From Sphingobacterium sp. (GTDB lineage Bacteria; Bacteroidota; Bacteroidia; Sphingobacteriales; Sphingobacteriaceae): a stretch of 64,000 bases of DNA. The notes under the pieces were generated by a model. It was not told where the DNA came from. It made no database searches and saw only the letters and a list, made by a program, of their open reading frames with translations. Shown here in pieces: positions 27,611 through 36,574 of the stretch. Position 1 is the first letter of the stretch; each line of letters begins with the position of its first letter. Made by a program: the position numbers and the translations under genes. The stretch covers positions 1 to 64,000 of the forward strand of contig JAITLV010000126.1 of NCBI GenBank assembly GCA_031277685.1, read 5' to 3'.

Positions 27611-28204
27611 ATGAAAAAATTGTTTTTTGCTTCTGTCATAGTATTATCTCTTCTCTCCTGCAGAGAAAATAAATCTGACAATTCGCCTGTAGACAACGTA
27701 ATAGATAATACAGGCTCGTTAGTTTCCGGTTCCCTTAAAAGTTATCGGGGCGACGAGATGACCGTAAATCGTATCTACTTTGAATTGATTAAAAATGATA
27801 AAAGTCTGACGGCGCTCAATAGCAAAATAGTAAACTCCTTCGAGGAAACAGAAAAAACATTAGCCGTCTATAGAAATATACTTAACACCTCCACCTCTTA
27901 TTATCAAGATGCTCATCAGCAGGCAAAATCGATCACAGATTCATTAGTCAGGCAACAGGTAGAAAAGGAAATTATGGCCAGTTCTGACCAGTACGATCTT
28001 AAAGTAAAAAATATAGAGGAACGAATGGATCTGATCAACAAAAATAAGGAGACCTTGACAAGCCTCTATACTGCTTTTAAAATCAGAAAAACGCTCCCTG
28101 AGATTGAAAAATACCAAAATGTACATCCTTTACAAAAAGATAGCTTGGATCATTTCATTAATAAACAGAACAGACTGCTGGAAGAATTAAAAAATTTAAA
28201 ATAA
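27611..28204 (+). CDS. Coiled-coil lipoprotein
   Basis: The 197-aa protein has lipobox LLSC (Cys about residue 17, then RENKSDNSP). The mature part is almost entirely helical and charged, with likely coiled coil from about 60 to 195 (KIVNSFEETEKTLAVYRN, NIEERMDLINKNKETL). No family is recognised. The GNAT gene starts 7 bp after its stop, so the two are co-transcribed. Confidence 0.7.
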   Translation: MKKLFFASVIVLSLLSCRENKSDNSPVDNVIDNTGSLVSGSLKSYRGDEMTVNRIYFELIKNDKSLTALNSKIVNSFEETEKTLAVYRNILNTSTSYYQDAHQQAKSITDSLVRQQVEKEIMASSDQYDLKVKNIEERMDLINKNKETLTSLYTAFKIRKTLPEIEKYQNVHPLQKDSLDHFINKQNRLLEELKNLK

Positions 28205-28211
28205 TACACGC

Positions 28212-28712
28212 ATGACTTATACAACCAAATGGCTGACGGATAAAACCCGTGTCGAAGAACTTGTAGATTTTTTTATCACCCACAAAACAGATTCTTATAT
28301 CTCACACAGTGAAATCATGTATGGCCGAGCTATCGATTCCCAACATTGGAACCCCGATCTCAGAGCTGTATTTACAGAACAGCTTATGAACGATTATGAT
28401 TATAACGGGACTTCCCAACTTAAGATTCTGATTGTAGAAAACAACCTCAGAAAAATCGTAGGAATGCTTATTCTCACTGTAATCAGCAGCCCTTTTAAAA
28501 AATATGCGGTGTTAGAAGACATGCTTTTGGACGGATCTGTCAGAGGCCAGTCTCTTGGAAGCAAACTGTTGGAAGGCGTTATACAGGAATCCAAAAACTG
28601 GAATGTTAGTTTTATTATGTTGGAAAGTGGTGTGAATAATCACGGAGCGCATCATTTTTTCAGTAAGTATGGTTTTGAAAAGGTATCCGAAAGTTATATG
28701 TTAACATTATAA
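28212..28712 (+). CDS. GNAT family N-acetyltransferase
   Basis: The 166-aa protein has the GNAT fold: LIVENNLRKIVGMLILTVIS, then VLEDMLLDGSVRGQSLGSKL with the acetyl-CoA pyrophosphate-binding RGQSLGS loop, and a final NNHGAHHFFSKYGFEKVSES. Substrate is not deducible. It is the second gene of a two-gene unit with the coiled-coil lipoprotein. Confidence 0.85.
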   Translation: MTYTTKWLTDKTRVEELVDFFITHKTDSYISHSEIMYGRAIDSQHWNPDLRAVFTEQLMNDYDYNGTSQLKILIVENNLRKIVGMLILTVISSPFKKYAVLEDMLLDGSVRGQSLGSKLLEGVIQESKNWNVSFIMLESGVNNHGAHHFFSKYGFEKVSESYMLTL

Positions 28713-28797
28713 AAAAGATTATTTCAATGAAATTCTCCTAAGACTATTGAACTTAATATAATCTTTCTGCTGCTGAATGATTGACCTAACATTCCTA

Positions 28798-28941
28798 CTA
28801 AAATTTAAACTGCCAGTGGTTTTCTTCTGTCATTTGACTGAACCTTTCCTCTCCTGATTCTGTTGGAAAGACGGCATAGACCCTTCTTAACGATTTGAGT
28901 TCTTTCAACCTGGCGAACGCTGAGACTACCATTTTCGTAGG
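28798..28941 (-). pseudogene. Cut-off C-terminal tail of LRR-like gene
   Basis: Directly after the TAA that ends the LRR-like frame (28942-28944), the same frame stays open for 47 codons and reads as real protein: MVVSAFARLKELKSLRRVYA, then VFPTESGEERFSQMTEENHW before a TAG. This looks like the authentic C-terminus, removed by a single in-frame nonsense codon. Confidence 0.65.
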
Positions 28942-29742
28942 TTAAGTAATTTTTAGCTCTTCTAGATTACTGAACTGAAGCAAACTTTCCATATCCTCAA
29001 ATTGCTTGGTATTGACCAGGTGGAGCGATTTTAATTCCTGCGGACTTTCCATTTTAGGCATGTTTATGAGCTTATTGCTATGTCCTATTTGCAGACTTTG
29101 CAGTTTATGGAGGGCCGCAATAAAATCGAACGTCTCTAAGCCTACTGCTTTGTTAATAGCAAGTTTAATTAGCTGAGGACAAGCGGTGGCAAGCAGCTCT
29201 GGGCTTTTAATCGTATTGGTAATGATCAGGCTTTCCAGCCCATCATTTAAAGCGACTTTCTTTAGATCAAGTACTGAAGCTTTCAAATACCGAAGGCGGG
29301 TAAGTCTGCTTACAAAAGACATCTGCTTTGGCCCTGACGGTCCGAATTCCAGTTCTAGCTTTTCAATGCCGGTAGCATTTGACAACGGCCCCAAGTCGAT
29401 ATCTTTTTTGTAATTGCCATCCAAACGAAATGAAATCAGGCTCTTTAATCCGTCTAGCAAACGGAGATCCTGCAATTGCTCAGAACCGAAGGCCAGCACA
29501 GCTAAGTGCTTTAGATCACCTAATGCTTCCACTATGGCAAGGTTGCTGTACTTCTCATTGTTGCCGGTTTCGGCTGGATCGACTACCAATACGATCCTTA
29601 TATCTTTATTTTCCTCTAGGAGATCTTTTATGGCACCTACCTTTACTTTGTCAATTGTAGTTTCGATAGAGATCACAGCGATACTTGCTGGATCGAATTT
29701 AGATATTTCCTCTGCGCTGTATTTTTCGGCTTTTATGACCAT
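28942..29742 (-). CDS. Leucine-rich-repeat-like protein, probably truncated by nonsense codon
   Basis: The frame reaches a TTG at 29787, but the ATG at 29742 (MVIKAEKYSAEE) is a better start, giving 266 aa. Repeats such as LKHLAVLAFGSEQLQDLRLLDGL, TGIEKLELEF, LTRLRYLKASV, HKLQSLQIGHSNKL and LKSLHLVNTKQFEDMESL show an LRR-like solenoid of about ten units without a signal peptide. The stop TAA at 28942 is followed in frame by 47 sensible codons, so the gene seems broken or read through. Function is unknown. Confidence 0.65.
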   Translation of the reverse strand: MVIKAEKYSAEEISKFDPASIAVISIETTIDKVKVGAIKDLLEENKDIRIVLVVDPAETGNNEKYSNLAIVEALGDLKHLAVLAFGSEQLQDLRLLDGLKSLISFRLDGNYKKDIDLGPLSNATGIEKLELEFGPSGPKQMSFVSRLTRLRYLKASVLDLKKVALNDGLESLIITNTIKSPELLATACPQLIKLAINKAVGLETFDFIAALHKLQSLQIGHSNKLINMPKMESPQELKSLHLVNTKQFEDMESLLQFSNLEELKIT

Positions 29743-29871
29743 TACAATTTTGATGACTTCAATAACAATTCCCTTAAACCGGTGCAATAGTTATGCTGCC
29801 GATTTTAATTCAGATGATAATTTTTACAGCCAGCGATCCGGCATGTACCGAAGTGCGCTATAGCTTCTTAG

Positions 29872-29961
29872 CTAATTATCCCTCAATTTCAGAGCCTTTA
29901 TTTCAGCAAATTCGGTGCCATGAAGCATGATCGGCACGCCATATTCAAAAGTGGTCGCCGA
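29872..29961 (-). pseudogene. 29-codon gene tail upstream of LRR-like gene
   Basis: The frame reads TTFEYGVPIMLHGTEFAEIK and then ALKLRDN before a TAG, which looks like the C-terminus of a lost gene ending 129 bp before the LRR-like start. No family is recognised. Confidence 0.25.
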
Positions 29962-30243
29962 TCAGAAAAACAAAAAAAAACACAAATTAGATAGTTAAAT
30001 AAAAAAATAACACACTTAAAACACCATATACTTCCAATACTAACCTACTGAAATTCAAAACGTATATTGAATAGTGAAAAATAAGAATAGTACGGTATAA
30101 GAACATGAGATATTTTTTAAAATAGTTATTAACTATTCTAAATTTTGTCTTTCGCAGATTTTATTTATAAAAAGTCAGATGAAAACTTTAAGAAACTGTA
30201 ACGTTAACCGTGTCAATGTTAGTATTTTCGAATTATTAAGCAT
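29962..30243. other. AT-rich gap without recognised features
   Basis: The stretch is strongly A-rich (A-runs near 29966-30010) and has no open frame of convincing composition. It lies between the decayed tail and the terminator of the DUF3472 gene. Confidence 0.5.
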
Positions 30244-30270
30244 AAAAAAAGCTATAGAATTCTACAGCCT
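30244..30270 (-). terminator. Intrinsic terminator of DUF3472 gene
   Basis: On the minus strand GCTGTAG-AATT-CTATAGC forms a 7-bp stem with one G-U pair, followed by TTTTTTT. It begins 22 bp after the stop of the DUF3472 gene. Confidence 0.7.
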
Positions 30271-30291
30271 TTCTACTTTTAGCAAATTGGA

Positions 30292-31506
30292 CTATCTCAC
30301 TACTCGAATTGTTTTCGCAGTGGATTGCTTATTGAAAATGTCTGTAATACTCAAACGAACATTGTAGTTACCTGTGGCTAAGCTGTTGTTCAACGTATCC
30401 GCACGTTTCTCTGGCCTAATTAATTCTTTATTTGCAAGGACCGCCCCATTAGGATCGAGTAATTCAATTTTATAGCTTAACTGTGGCGAACCGGTATCAC
30501 TAACCGCCCAGGAGACAATGACTTTGTTACTTTGGTATTTTGCTGATTCATTGCTACTGCTTAGTGCCGTTAGCGTTGGAGTAGTCCCTTGATTGGCTTG
30601 CTCCGGCAAATCTAACGTACGGCCTGTTCCAAAGGCTGCATCTGGTGTTACAGAACCACCATGCTCCATAAAATGTGCATTTTCTGTAGCATCATATCCG
30701 GCGTTAAAGGCACGGTCGAAATAACCATTACGACCAGCATCATTGTCATTCGCTGAAAAATATCGACTCGTAGATTTCTCCCAAACGTTGTCTATACTTA
30801 AGTTCCAACAATCTTTAAAGAATGCTTTGCGATGAAATCTACCATCCCATGAAGGATTGTCTCCTACCCAGTTTTCGAGAAATGCACCATTGCCAGCACC
30901 CAAAAATCCGGATTCCGCTTGTCGGCCGATCGTAGAAGTGTGAAACCACTTCCCTGTCGTTTCATTATGGATGAAGTTAGCAATGTAAATCTTTCCACCC
31001 TCCTTCCATGATCGTAGAACTACATTATACCAGGTATTTAATTCCCATCCGTAAGGATTGACGGTTTTCTGTCCATCTCCCTCACCTCCAAACCGACTTG
31101 CCACCGTTGTAGCTGCTTTGTAAGAATAAAAAGCATAGTTGGCAGCACTGGTATTGAGGTCCCATAACGAGGCGATCAAGGTATATGGTGTGGGTGTATT
31201 CTGATTGGGCGTATCTTGCAATCCGGCATACCCGCCGTGGTAATTATGTACGGAAAAGTATTCGGTCTTTGCGGTATTGGTAATTTTAATCTTATGCATC
31301 TTCAAGACAGCGTCATTCTTAAATGCATAAACTAAATGTTGAGACGGCGCAGCATTACTTCCTGACAGGCTCAGATTGGGCAAATCCTTGTCGCTCTGTA
31401 CCTGTATACTGGATTCCTTAAATTTTAAATCCGAAACGGTACTTTTAGAACAGGAACTGCTTAATAGAGCAGTCAATAAGGTCGCACATCGTGTGGCATT
31501 CATCAT
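30292..31506 (-). CDS. DUF3472 lipoprotein
   Basis: The 404-aa protein has a lipoprotein signal ending SSSC (Cys about residue 19). It contains the DUF3472 core (about 75-260): YHGGYAGLQ, SRFGGEGDGQKTVNPYGWEL, NTWYNVVLRSW and FLENWVGDNPSWDGRFHRKA. A C-terminal fibronectin-like domain (about 310-404) holds VSWAVSDTGSPQLSYKIELL. DUF3472 proteins are secreted or surface proteins often near carbohydrate-active enzymes, of uncharacterised function. Its own terminator follows. Confidence 0.85.
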   Translation of the reverse strand: MMNATRCATLLTALLSSSCSKSTVSDLKFKESSIQVQSDKDLPNLSLSGSNAAPSQHLVYAFKNDAVLKMHKIKITNTAKTEYFSVHNYHGGYAGLQDTPNQNTPTPYTLIASLWDLNTSAANYAFYSYKAATTVASRFGGEGDGQKTVNPYGWELNTWYNVVLRSWKEGGKIYIANFIHNETTGKWFHTSTIGRQAESGFLGAGNGAFLENWVGDNPSWDGRFHRKAFFKDCWNLSIDNVWEKSTSRYFSANDNDAGRNGYFDRAFNAGYDATENAHFMEHGGSVTPDAAFGTGRTLDLPEQANQGTTPTLTALSSSNESAKYQSNKVIVSWAVSDTGSPQLSYKIELLDPNGAVLANKELIRPEKRADTLNNSLATGNYNVRLSITDIFNKQSTAKTIRVVR

Positions 31507-31740
31507 AATTACAAGTTTTAGTATAAATTAGTTAACTAGTTTGACTGCTGTTAAAAAAGCGTCATTAAAACAAATTATTTACAAAATTTGGGATTATAAA
31601 ATTTCATTTAAACGAAATCGATTGCGTAATCTTATGTGTAACAAGACATTGTATTTTCTCTTGTTCAATTTTAAGCGATGACGAAATAAATATAATTGTT
31701 AAGAGTCTGATCTTTAATAAAGAAAGCAGAATGCTTTAGT

Positions 31741-31748
31741 TATATTTG
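31741..31748 (+). promoter_or_regulatory. Candidate -7 box (TATATTTG)
   Basis: This is a full match to TAnnTTTG, 47 nt before the ATG of the EF-Tu-like gene. A TTTG -33 box at the usual 19-nt spacing is not evident. Confidence 0.35.
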
Positions 31749-31795
31749 TTGTAAATCATTAATATCCTTTATAAAAAACAAAGAATTGCTGTACA

Positions 31796-32254
31796 ATGAT
31801 ATTTAAAGATTTTTCAGAAAATGAGCTTTGCATGTTCATGAATGGGAAACTTATCTACAAGCGTTGGCTAGATACTGGCGAGTCAAAGGTATTTGATGTA
31901 AAAGCATATGACAAATATACCCTCGCAAACATTGAAGAGGTTAACAACCAATATGGATTGTTGATAGTCAAGGCAAAGATAAAGTTAACGTCCATTGAAA
32001 ACGGCGGCCGAAAGACCGGTATCAGCTCAGGTTATCGACCCAATCACGTGTTTGAATATACGCCAGAAGGCAAATTACAGCGAACCTATATAGGTGACAT
32101 ACATTTTGAGAGCGAAAATTTAAGCCCCGGAGAGGAAAGAGTCACCACGGTTCGTTTTCTTCTAGTAAAAGAACTGGAGACATACTTAACAAAAGGACGC
32201 AAATGGTGGCTACATGAAGGGCCTAAACCTATTGGTGAAGCGGAAGTTTTATAA
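31796..32254 (+). CDS. Stand-alone EF-Tu domain-III-like protein
   Basis: The 152-aa protein has the beta-barrel signature of the EF-Tu C-terminal domain: LTSIENGGRKTGISSGYRPN (compare EF-Tu's EEGGRHTPFFNGYRPQF), then LSPGEERVTTVRFLL and a final WLHEGPKPIGEAEVL (compare IREGGRTVGAGVV). There is no GTPase domain. Such free barrels occur in Bacteroidota near toxin or immunity genes, and translation-factor function is unlikely. Here the neighbours are a pseudogene fragment and a DinB-fold gene. Confidence 0.75.
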   Translation: MIFKDFSENELCMFMNGKLIYKRWLDTGESKVFDVKAYDKYTLANIEEVNNQYGLLIVKAKIKLTSIENGGRKTGISSGYRPNHVFEYTPEGKLQRTYIGDIHFESENLSPGEERVTTVRFLLVKELETYLTKGRKWWLHEGPKPIGEAEVL

Positions 32255-32301
32255 AGATTTATGGACAAGAAACAGAAAAACTTAAAGACCACATAAAATA
32301 A

Positions 32302-32519
32302 GTGGACAATATAGGTATCAAAATAAACGGGAAACAGATGACAAGGGCAGGATTTAACAAAGCCCATTACGTATTGCATGCGATGGCTATTTTCGCTCGT
32401 AGACGAGGCCGCAATGATGCGTTTGGTCTCCAGTGATTTCGGAAGAAGATCAGCTACAGTATGAGTTAGAATTATTCTATCGTTTGAAAGACGAATTGAA
32501 AGACCATATTGAGGATTAG
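32302..32519 (+). pseudogene. Frameshifted gene fragment, unknown family
   Basis: A frame from GTG 32302 reads GIKINGKQMTRAGFNKAHYV, then HAMAIFARRRGRNDAFGLQ, and stops at 32434. In another frame the sequence continues sensibly as ISEEDQLQYELELFYRLKDE and ends at 32519. The two halves probably formed one small gene interrupted by a frameshift. No family is recognised. Confidence 0.45.
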
Positions 32520-32553
32520 TCCATTAATTAATCACTCTTAATTAATCAATAAT

Positions 32554-33024
32554 ATGACCAATGAATTATTTGAATTTGAAATTTTAAAAGCTAGCAGAAC
32601 TAGGTTATTAGAGTTAATAGAAAGAGTTGATGAAAAAATATTATTTAAAATTCCGGACAACTTTAACAATAATATAGTTTGGCAAATTGGTCATTGTATC
32701 ACTTCTCAACAGAGACATATGTATATGCGTAGTGGATTACCAATGCATATATCACAGGAATTTATGGAAATGTTCAAAATTGGAACTTCCCCACATACTT
32801 GGAAAAATATCCCAGACCTTGATGAAATAAAACATGTATTACTTTATACAGTCAATCAACTTGGTAAAGATCTAGAATCGGGTATATTTGTTACATACCA
32901 ACCCTTTAGCTTACCGATAGGCTTCGTTATCAATAATCACATGCAAGCACTTCAAGCTGCTAACTTTCACGAAGCTGAACACAGTGGAATAATATTAAGC
33001 TACCTAAAAATCCTCATTAAGTAA
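32554..33024 (+). CDS. DinB-superfamily (DUF664-like) four-helix protein
   Basis: The 156-aa protein fits the DinB/YfiT helical-bundle superfamily (unrelated to DNA polymerase IV). The likely metal-ligand histidines are in IVWQIGHCITSQQRH and the C-terminal NFHEAEHSGIILSYL. The family includes nickel- or zinc-dependent thiol transferases and proteins of unknown role. The gene stands alone after the frameshifted fragment. Confidence 0.82.
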   Translation: MTNELFEFEILKASRTRLLELIERVDEKILFKIPDNFNNNIVWQIGHCITSQQRHMYMRSGLPMHISQEFMEMFKIGTSPHTWKNIPDLDEIKHVLLYTVNQLGKDLESGIFVTYQPFSLPIGFVINNHMQALQAANFHEAEHSGIILSYLKILIK

Positions 33025-33062
33025 GATATATTGACCCCATATCTATTTTAATTATTTAGAAT

Positions 33063-33461
33063 TTATCTGAAAACAAAATACATCCTTACAAAAAGAGCAA
33101 ACACCAAAAGTAAAGGTATTAACAAATAAAAGTTTGGAGATTGGGTATCAAAATCTGATTCATTTTTGTACGTTTTTATTTTTACCTTTTCTCCTAATTG
33201 ATGGTTTTTCTTTTTATAGTTCCCTTCCGTAACAATTGCAAATTTTCCATTTGATTGTCTTATGCCGTATTGAAATTCGTATTTGTAATATCCTTGGTCA
33301 ATGCTATCTATTGTTACAATTTCGCCATTTGACGATTCTCCAAAATAATTAATTAAATATGATTTTTGCGTTAGAAAAAGGATAATTCCTATAAAAAAAA
33401 CGATGGCAACCGATAAAACAGAAATTGCTGCACAACCATTGGAAGGGGGAGATTTTAACAT
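33063..33461 (-). CDS. Small membrane protein, DUF3592-like
   Basis: The 132-aa protein has two transmembrane helices (about residues 12-32 and 108-128) flanking a soluble beta segment containing YYKYEFQYGIRQSNGKFAIV and LGEKVKIKTYKNE. That is the usual layout of DUF3592 proteins, with an exported beta domain between helices. Function is unknown. It is 33 bp after the stop of the secreted protein gene upstream. Confidence 0.55.
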   Translation of the reverse strand: MLKSPPSNGCAAISVLSVAIVFFIGIILFLTQKSYLINYFGESSNGEIVTIDSIDQGYYKYEFQYGIRQSNGKFAIVTEGNYKKKNHQLGEKVKIKTYKNESDFDTQSPNFYLLIPLLLVFALFVRMYFVFR

Positions 33462-33494
33462 AAGTGATACCTGGTCAAATTAACGCTATTGATT

Positions 33495-34724
33495 TTATGA
33501 TATGCCACATTTGTCTGTATTGATAAAAGAGAAATCGTCTGCAATAATAAAAGTTCCGGCGGTATATGTTTTCAAATTGATTTTATAGTATCTCTTATGT
33601 CCATCTGTCCATTCTGATTTAAGTGAGACGGACTCTTCCCGAAAGTTTTGTGATTTAGAAAATTGATAGGTGCTTCCATTATTAAAAATGCCTTTAAAAT
33701 AGATCAATTTAAACTGTGGCGTATAACCATAGTCCTGCGCTTCTATTTTCTTCAATTCTGTCTGAATTTCCGCATCTGAGAATTTTTCTCTAGGATTTGA
33801 ATTTAAGTATTTCATAATTGCCGCCTCTTTCTTTTTGTCATAATCGTCATACAGATACAGGCTGTCATTGCGCAATAAAAAAGTTCGTTTTCGCATAAAC
33901 TGAACGTAAACATTTCCATCCCCCTGATTATAGATCGGGTATTCGAATATGTTGAAATCCTTTTGGGCAAAGGCTTCCTTCAGCCTGCGGAGATTGTATT
34001 GCATCCCTCCACCGGAGGAATAGATGATGATCGTGTCTCCTTTGATCATACGGTAGGCGTGTTTTTCGGGACAATTCTGAAAATATTCAAAACCTTCGGG
34101 GCATTGCGGATTATCGAAACTAATCTTATTGGCCGCCAGCCATGCCGCTGTTTCCTTTTCCAGATCATTTTGCGGATTACGGCCCTCGACATTCCCCATA
34201 TTAAGAACAGTCTGACTCCGACTATAGTCGTAAATGGCTTGACCGTATGTTTTCCCCTGATTTTGCTCGTTGTATAAATATGAGCGTAGTTCGCTAAGGT
34301 CGTAGTGTAATAATTGTGCCATTGCTCGCAAACCCTGGACAAATGTAGAATCATTCTCCAACCCTGGATCAATGAGCCTGTCTTTATAGACCGAAGTGAG
34401 GATCAGAAAATGGCGTGTCTGTAAGTATTGTGCCGTCTTCTTTGACTCTTTAATATAATCTACAATATCACTTAGGTGCTTTTTTTCATTTTTCGCTCCC
34501 TCAAGTTTAAATGTCAACAGATGTAGCATCTCTGGCTTAAAGGTGAGCTGACGGTCAATAGAATCTGTATTGGCCAGTGCGTAGATCGTAGCGAGGTTTT
34601 CATCAATGCTTGCTGTGGTAGCTTTAATAGTCTTTAGCTGTTGATAGGTCAACGGCTCCTGCGCTAGTACAATCTGCGACCAGAAAATCAGCAAAAGTAT
34701 AAATAGTCTTTTAATTAATATCAT
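33495..34724 (-). CDS. Secreted protein, unknown function
   Basis: The 409-aa protein has a signal peptide (about residues 1-21, LLIFWSQIVLAQ). The mature part contains KHLSDIVDYIKESKKTAQYL, EYPIYNQGDGNVYVQFMRKR and FKLIYFKGIFNNGSTYQFSK. No catalytic motif or family is recognised. Its ATG overlaps the stop of a 53-codon frame upstream (ATGA), suggesting translational coupling. Confidence 0.6.
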   Translation of the reverse strand: MILIKRLFILLLIFWSQIVLAQEPLTYQQLKTIKATTASIDENLATIYALANTDSIDRQLTFKPEMLHLLTFKLEGAKNEKKHLSDIVDYIKESKKTAQYLQTRHFLILTSVYKDRLIDPGLENDSTFVQGLRAMAQLLHYDLSELRSYLYNEQNQGKTYGQAIYDYSRSQTVLNMGNVEGRNPQNDLEKETAAWLAANKISFDNPQCPEGFEYFQNCPEKHAYRMIKGDTIIIYSSGGGMQYNLRRLKEAFAQKDFNIFEYPIYNQGDGNVYVQFMRKRTFLLRNDSLYLYDDYDKKKEAAIMKYLNSNPREKFSDAEIQTELKKIEAQDYGYTPQFKLIYFKGIFNNGSTYQFSKSQNFREESVSLKSEWTDGHKRYYKINLKTYTAGTFIIADDFSFINTDKCGIS

Positions 34725-34882
34725 TTTAAATGGTCAAGTAATAGCACCCCACTAAACAAAGCATCTATATGCTGATCAATAGCTCCAAAATCATTGCGAA
34801 TACGTTCACAAAAATATTCTTTAACACATCTTTCAACTTCATAAAATATAGTTCCTGAAAGTAACCCATGCTTGGCCTCCAT
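34721..34882 (-). CDS. 53-codon frame overlapping next gene by ATGA
   Basis: An ATG-started frame (MEAKHGLLSGTIFYEVERCV) runs 53 codons with sensible composition, ending in GVLLLDHLK with its TGA inside the ATGA shared with the downstream secreted-protein gene. A second frame just upstream also reads well (EKYTRVDGGQAWVTFRNYIL). This could be the tail of an older gene with a frameshift or a genuine small protein. No family is recognised. Confidence 0.4.
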   Translation of the reverse strand: MEAKHGLLSGTIFYEVERCVKEYFCERIRNDFGAIDQHIDALFSGVLLLDHLK

Positions 34883-35137
34883 CTACTCTGGTATATTTCT
34901 CCCTATACAGCAGCAATTACATGGTATCAAGATACAAAATAGTTGCATTAAATTTAGTATGAATGCATAATCCAATATTGTATTTGCGTATCTGTAAATC
35001 GTGCGAATGGACTAGGCTTAGTCACACGCCTCTTAAGTTTTCTTTCCAAGATAAAACCTAGATGAATTCCTTTGAAACGTTCCAGTATTGCTACAATGAA
35101 AGAGGCTGACAGCAACGAATATTTAATAACATTTTAT

Positions 35138-36100
35138 CTATTTTACATCCCTATAATACCAGCCTGGCAAAATATCATCTTCTCCTTCATCATAAATTAC
35201 CGATTGTAGGTTGTCAGCTGGATAGATCCTATAAAAAGTAGTGGTATTGATGTTATATCTGGTGAGCTCACTTACCAATAATTCCGGTTTATTAACATCA
35301 GTATAATAGACGAACTCATAGTTTAGCAATTCACGGATTCTCATTTCCGTGTCATGCTTGTCGTGCTCTGGAAATAGATAAGCAATGTTTAATTTATTGC
35401 CATCATAAACCTCAATTTTTGTGGTTTTCATTTGATAAGGATCATTGATGATGATATTGTAACTGATTTTAAACTGCAACAGAAGTGTATCGTTAACAAA
35501 TGATTTTTTCAAGATCAATTTTCCTTTATCATCATAAAACAAACTATCGCTGATCACGAAACTTAAACTATCAATTTTCTTATATTGAATAACATTAATT
35601 TTTCTATCACTTTCATAAAACACTTTCTTACAAAGTTCGTACGGAGCAGTGTATGCAAAATTACTTACCCAACCATTGAGGTGATTTTTACTATAATTAG
35701 AAGTCTTTACCACTTGCCCGTTGTAATATGAAATTTCTGTCCCTTCCTGCAAACCATTTTCGAAAACCTTTCGTTCTCGAATTGATCCATCTTCATTAAA
35801 ATAAAGCCATTCCTTTTCCTTAAGATTATTTTGATAAAGACCTTTTTCTGCCAACTTATTATTTCTAAAAACTTTGCTCTCACCATTTTTCAAACCATCA
35901 ATAAATCGCTCGTAATTCGTTTGGTAAGGATTAAATTTTATAGCATAATCTCCGTTCAAAGGCTGGCCAGTTTTCTTTAAACAGGTTTTGCCAGTAGCAT
36001 AAACATATTCGGTTTGCTTAAGGTCGATATTAATCCAGGTTTGTGAAAAACAAACGCTCACCTGAGCTAAAAAGAAAAATATAGTAATAATTGTTCTCAT
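35138..36100 (-). CDS. Secreted MORN-repeat (YwqK-like) protein
   Basis: The 320-aa protein has a signal peptide (cleaved near VCFSQ). Its N-terminal half contains MORN_2-type repeats: YERFIDGLKNGESKVFRNN, KGLYQNNLKEKEWLYFNEDG, KVFENGLQEGTEISYYNGQ and NHLNGWV. These repeats occur in 'YwqK family antitoxin' annotations, but a secreted protein is not a good candidate for a cytosolic antitoxin. The rest is unrecognised. A direct-repeat ATTCG motif lies 124-156 bp upstream of the start. Confidence 0.75.
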   Translation of the reverse strand: MRTIITIFFFLAQVSVCFSQTWINIDLKQTEYVYATGKTCLKKTGQPLNGDYAIKFNPYQTNYERFIDGLKNGESKVFRNNKLAEKGLYQNNLKEKEWLYFNEDGSIRERKVFENGLQEGTEISYYNGQVVKTSNYSKNHLNGWVSNFAYTAPYELCKKVFYESDRKINVIQYKKIDSLSFVISDSLFYDDKGKLILKKSFVNDTLLLQFKISYNIIINDPYQMKTTKIEVYDGNKLNIAYLFPEHDKHDTEMRIRELLNYEFVYYTDVNKPELLVSELTRYNINTTTFYRIYPADNLQSVIYDEGEDDILPGWYYRDVK

Positions 36101-36223
36101 GATTTTAAAGTTTACTCCTTATTTCTTTTTCTAAAGTTGTTCTAAAACACTAATCTGATAGCTGAAAATTTCGGCATTATTTTACACTTAAATTTAGTAG
36201 TAAACCTTATAGGAAATTGAACG

Positions 36224-36256
36224 ATTTATAATTCGCTGGAGATAAATTATCATTCG
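36224..36256 (-). promoter_or_regulatory. Direct-repeat ATTCG element upstream of MORN-repeat gene
   Basis: ATTTATAATTCG (36224-36235) is followed by a second ATTCG (36252-36256) 21 bp away. On the coding strand the downstream half-site lies about 39 nt before a TAAATTT sequence. This matches the arrangements at 48498 and 49366 and resembles LytTR-type direct-repeat sites. Confidence 0.4.
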
Positions 36257-36331
36257 TAGGAATCTGCGGTTTAATCAGCAGCTATCAATCTACAGCAACC
36301 AACCACAGGCTGCAATGCAATACCATTCTAC

Positions 36332-36483
36332 ATGTACATACAACCAATTATTTCGACACTTTTATTGAAGTAGCTGAAGATACCAAAGCAAACCGTGGTA
36401 CAAAATCACCGACAAAAGACAAAAAGACCACGGCAGAAATACAGTATAAAATGATTATCAGAAATATGATATATTATTTTTAA
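36332..36483 (+). pseudogene. DUF6157 gene remnant
   Basis: From 36337 the frame reads HTTNYFDTFIEVAEDTKANRG, close to the expected start of DUF6157 proteins, but an ATG two bases out of frame (36332) precedes it. It continues to TAEIQYKMIIRNM and stops at 36481, losing the C-terminal two thirds. Start frameshift and early stop mark it as a relic. Function of the family is unknown. Confidence 0.7.
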
Positions 36484-36574
36484 ATTGTAGTATAAAAAAT
36501 TTATCGTTAATGCATATGATCTACGGCTTTATGTCAGCATAGAGAAAGCATACGATGGACTCAAAGAAACAGAC

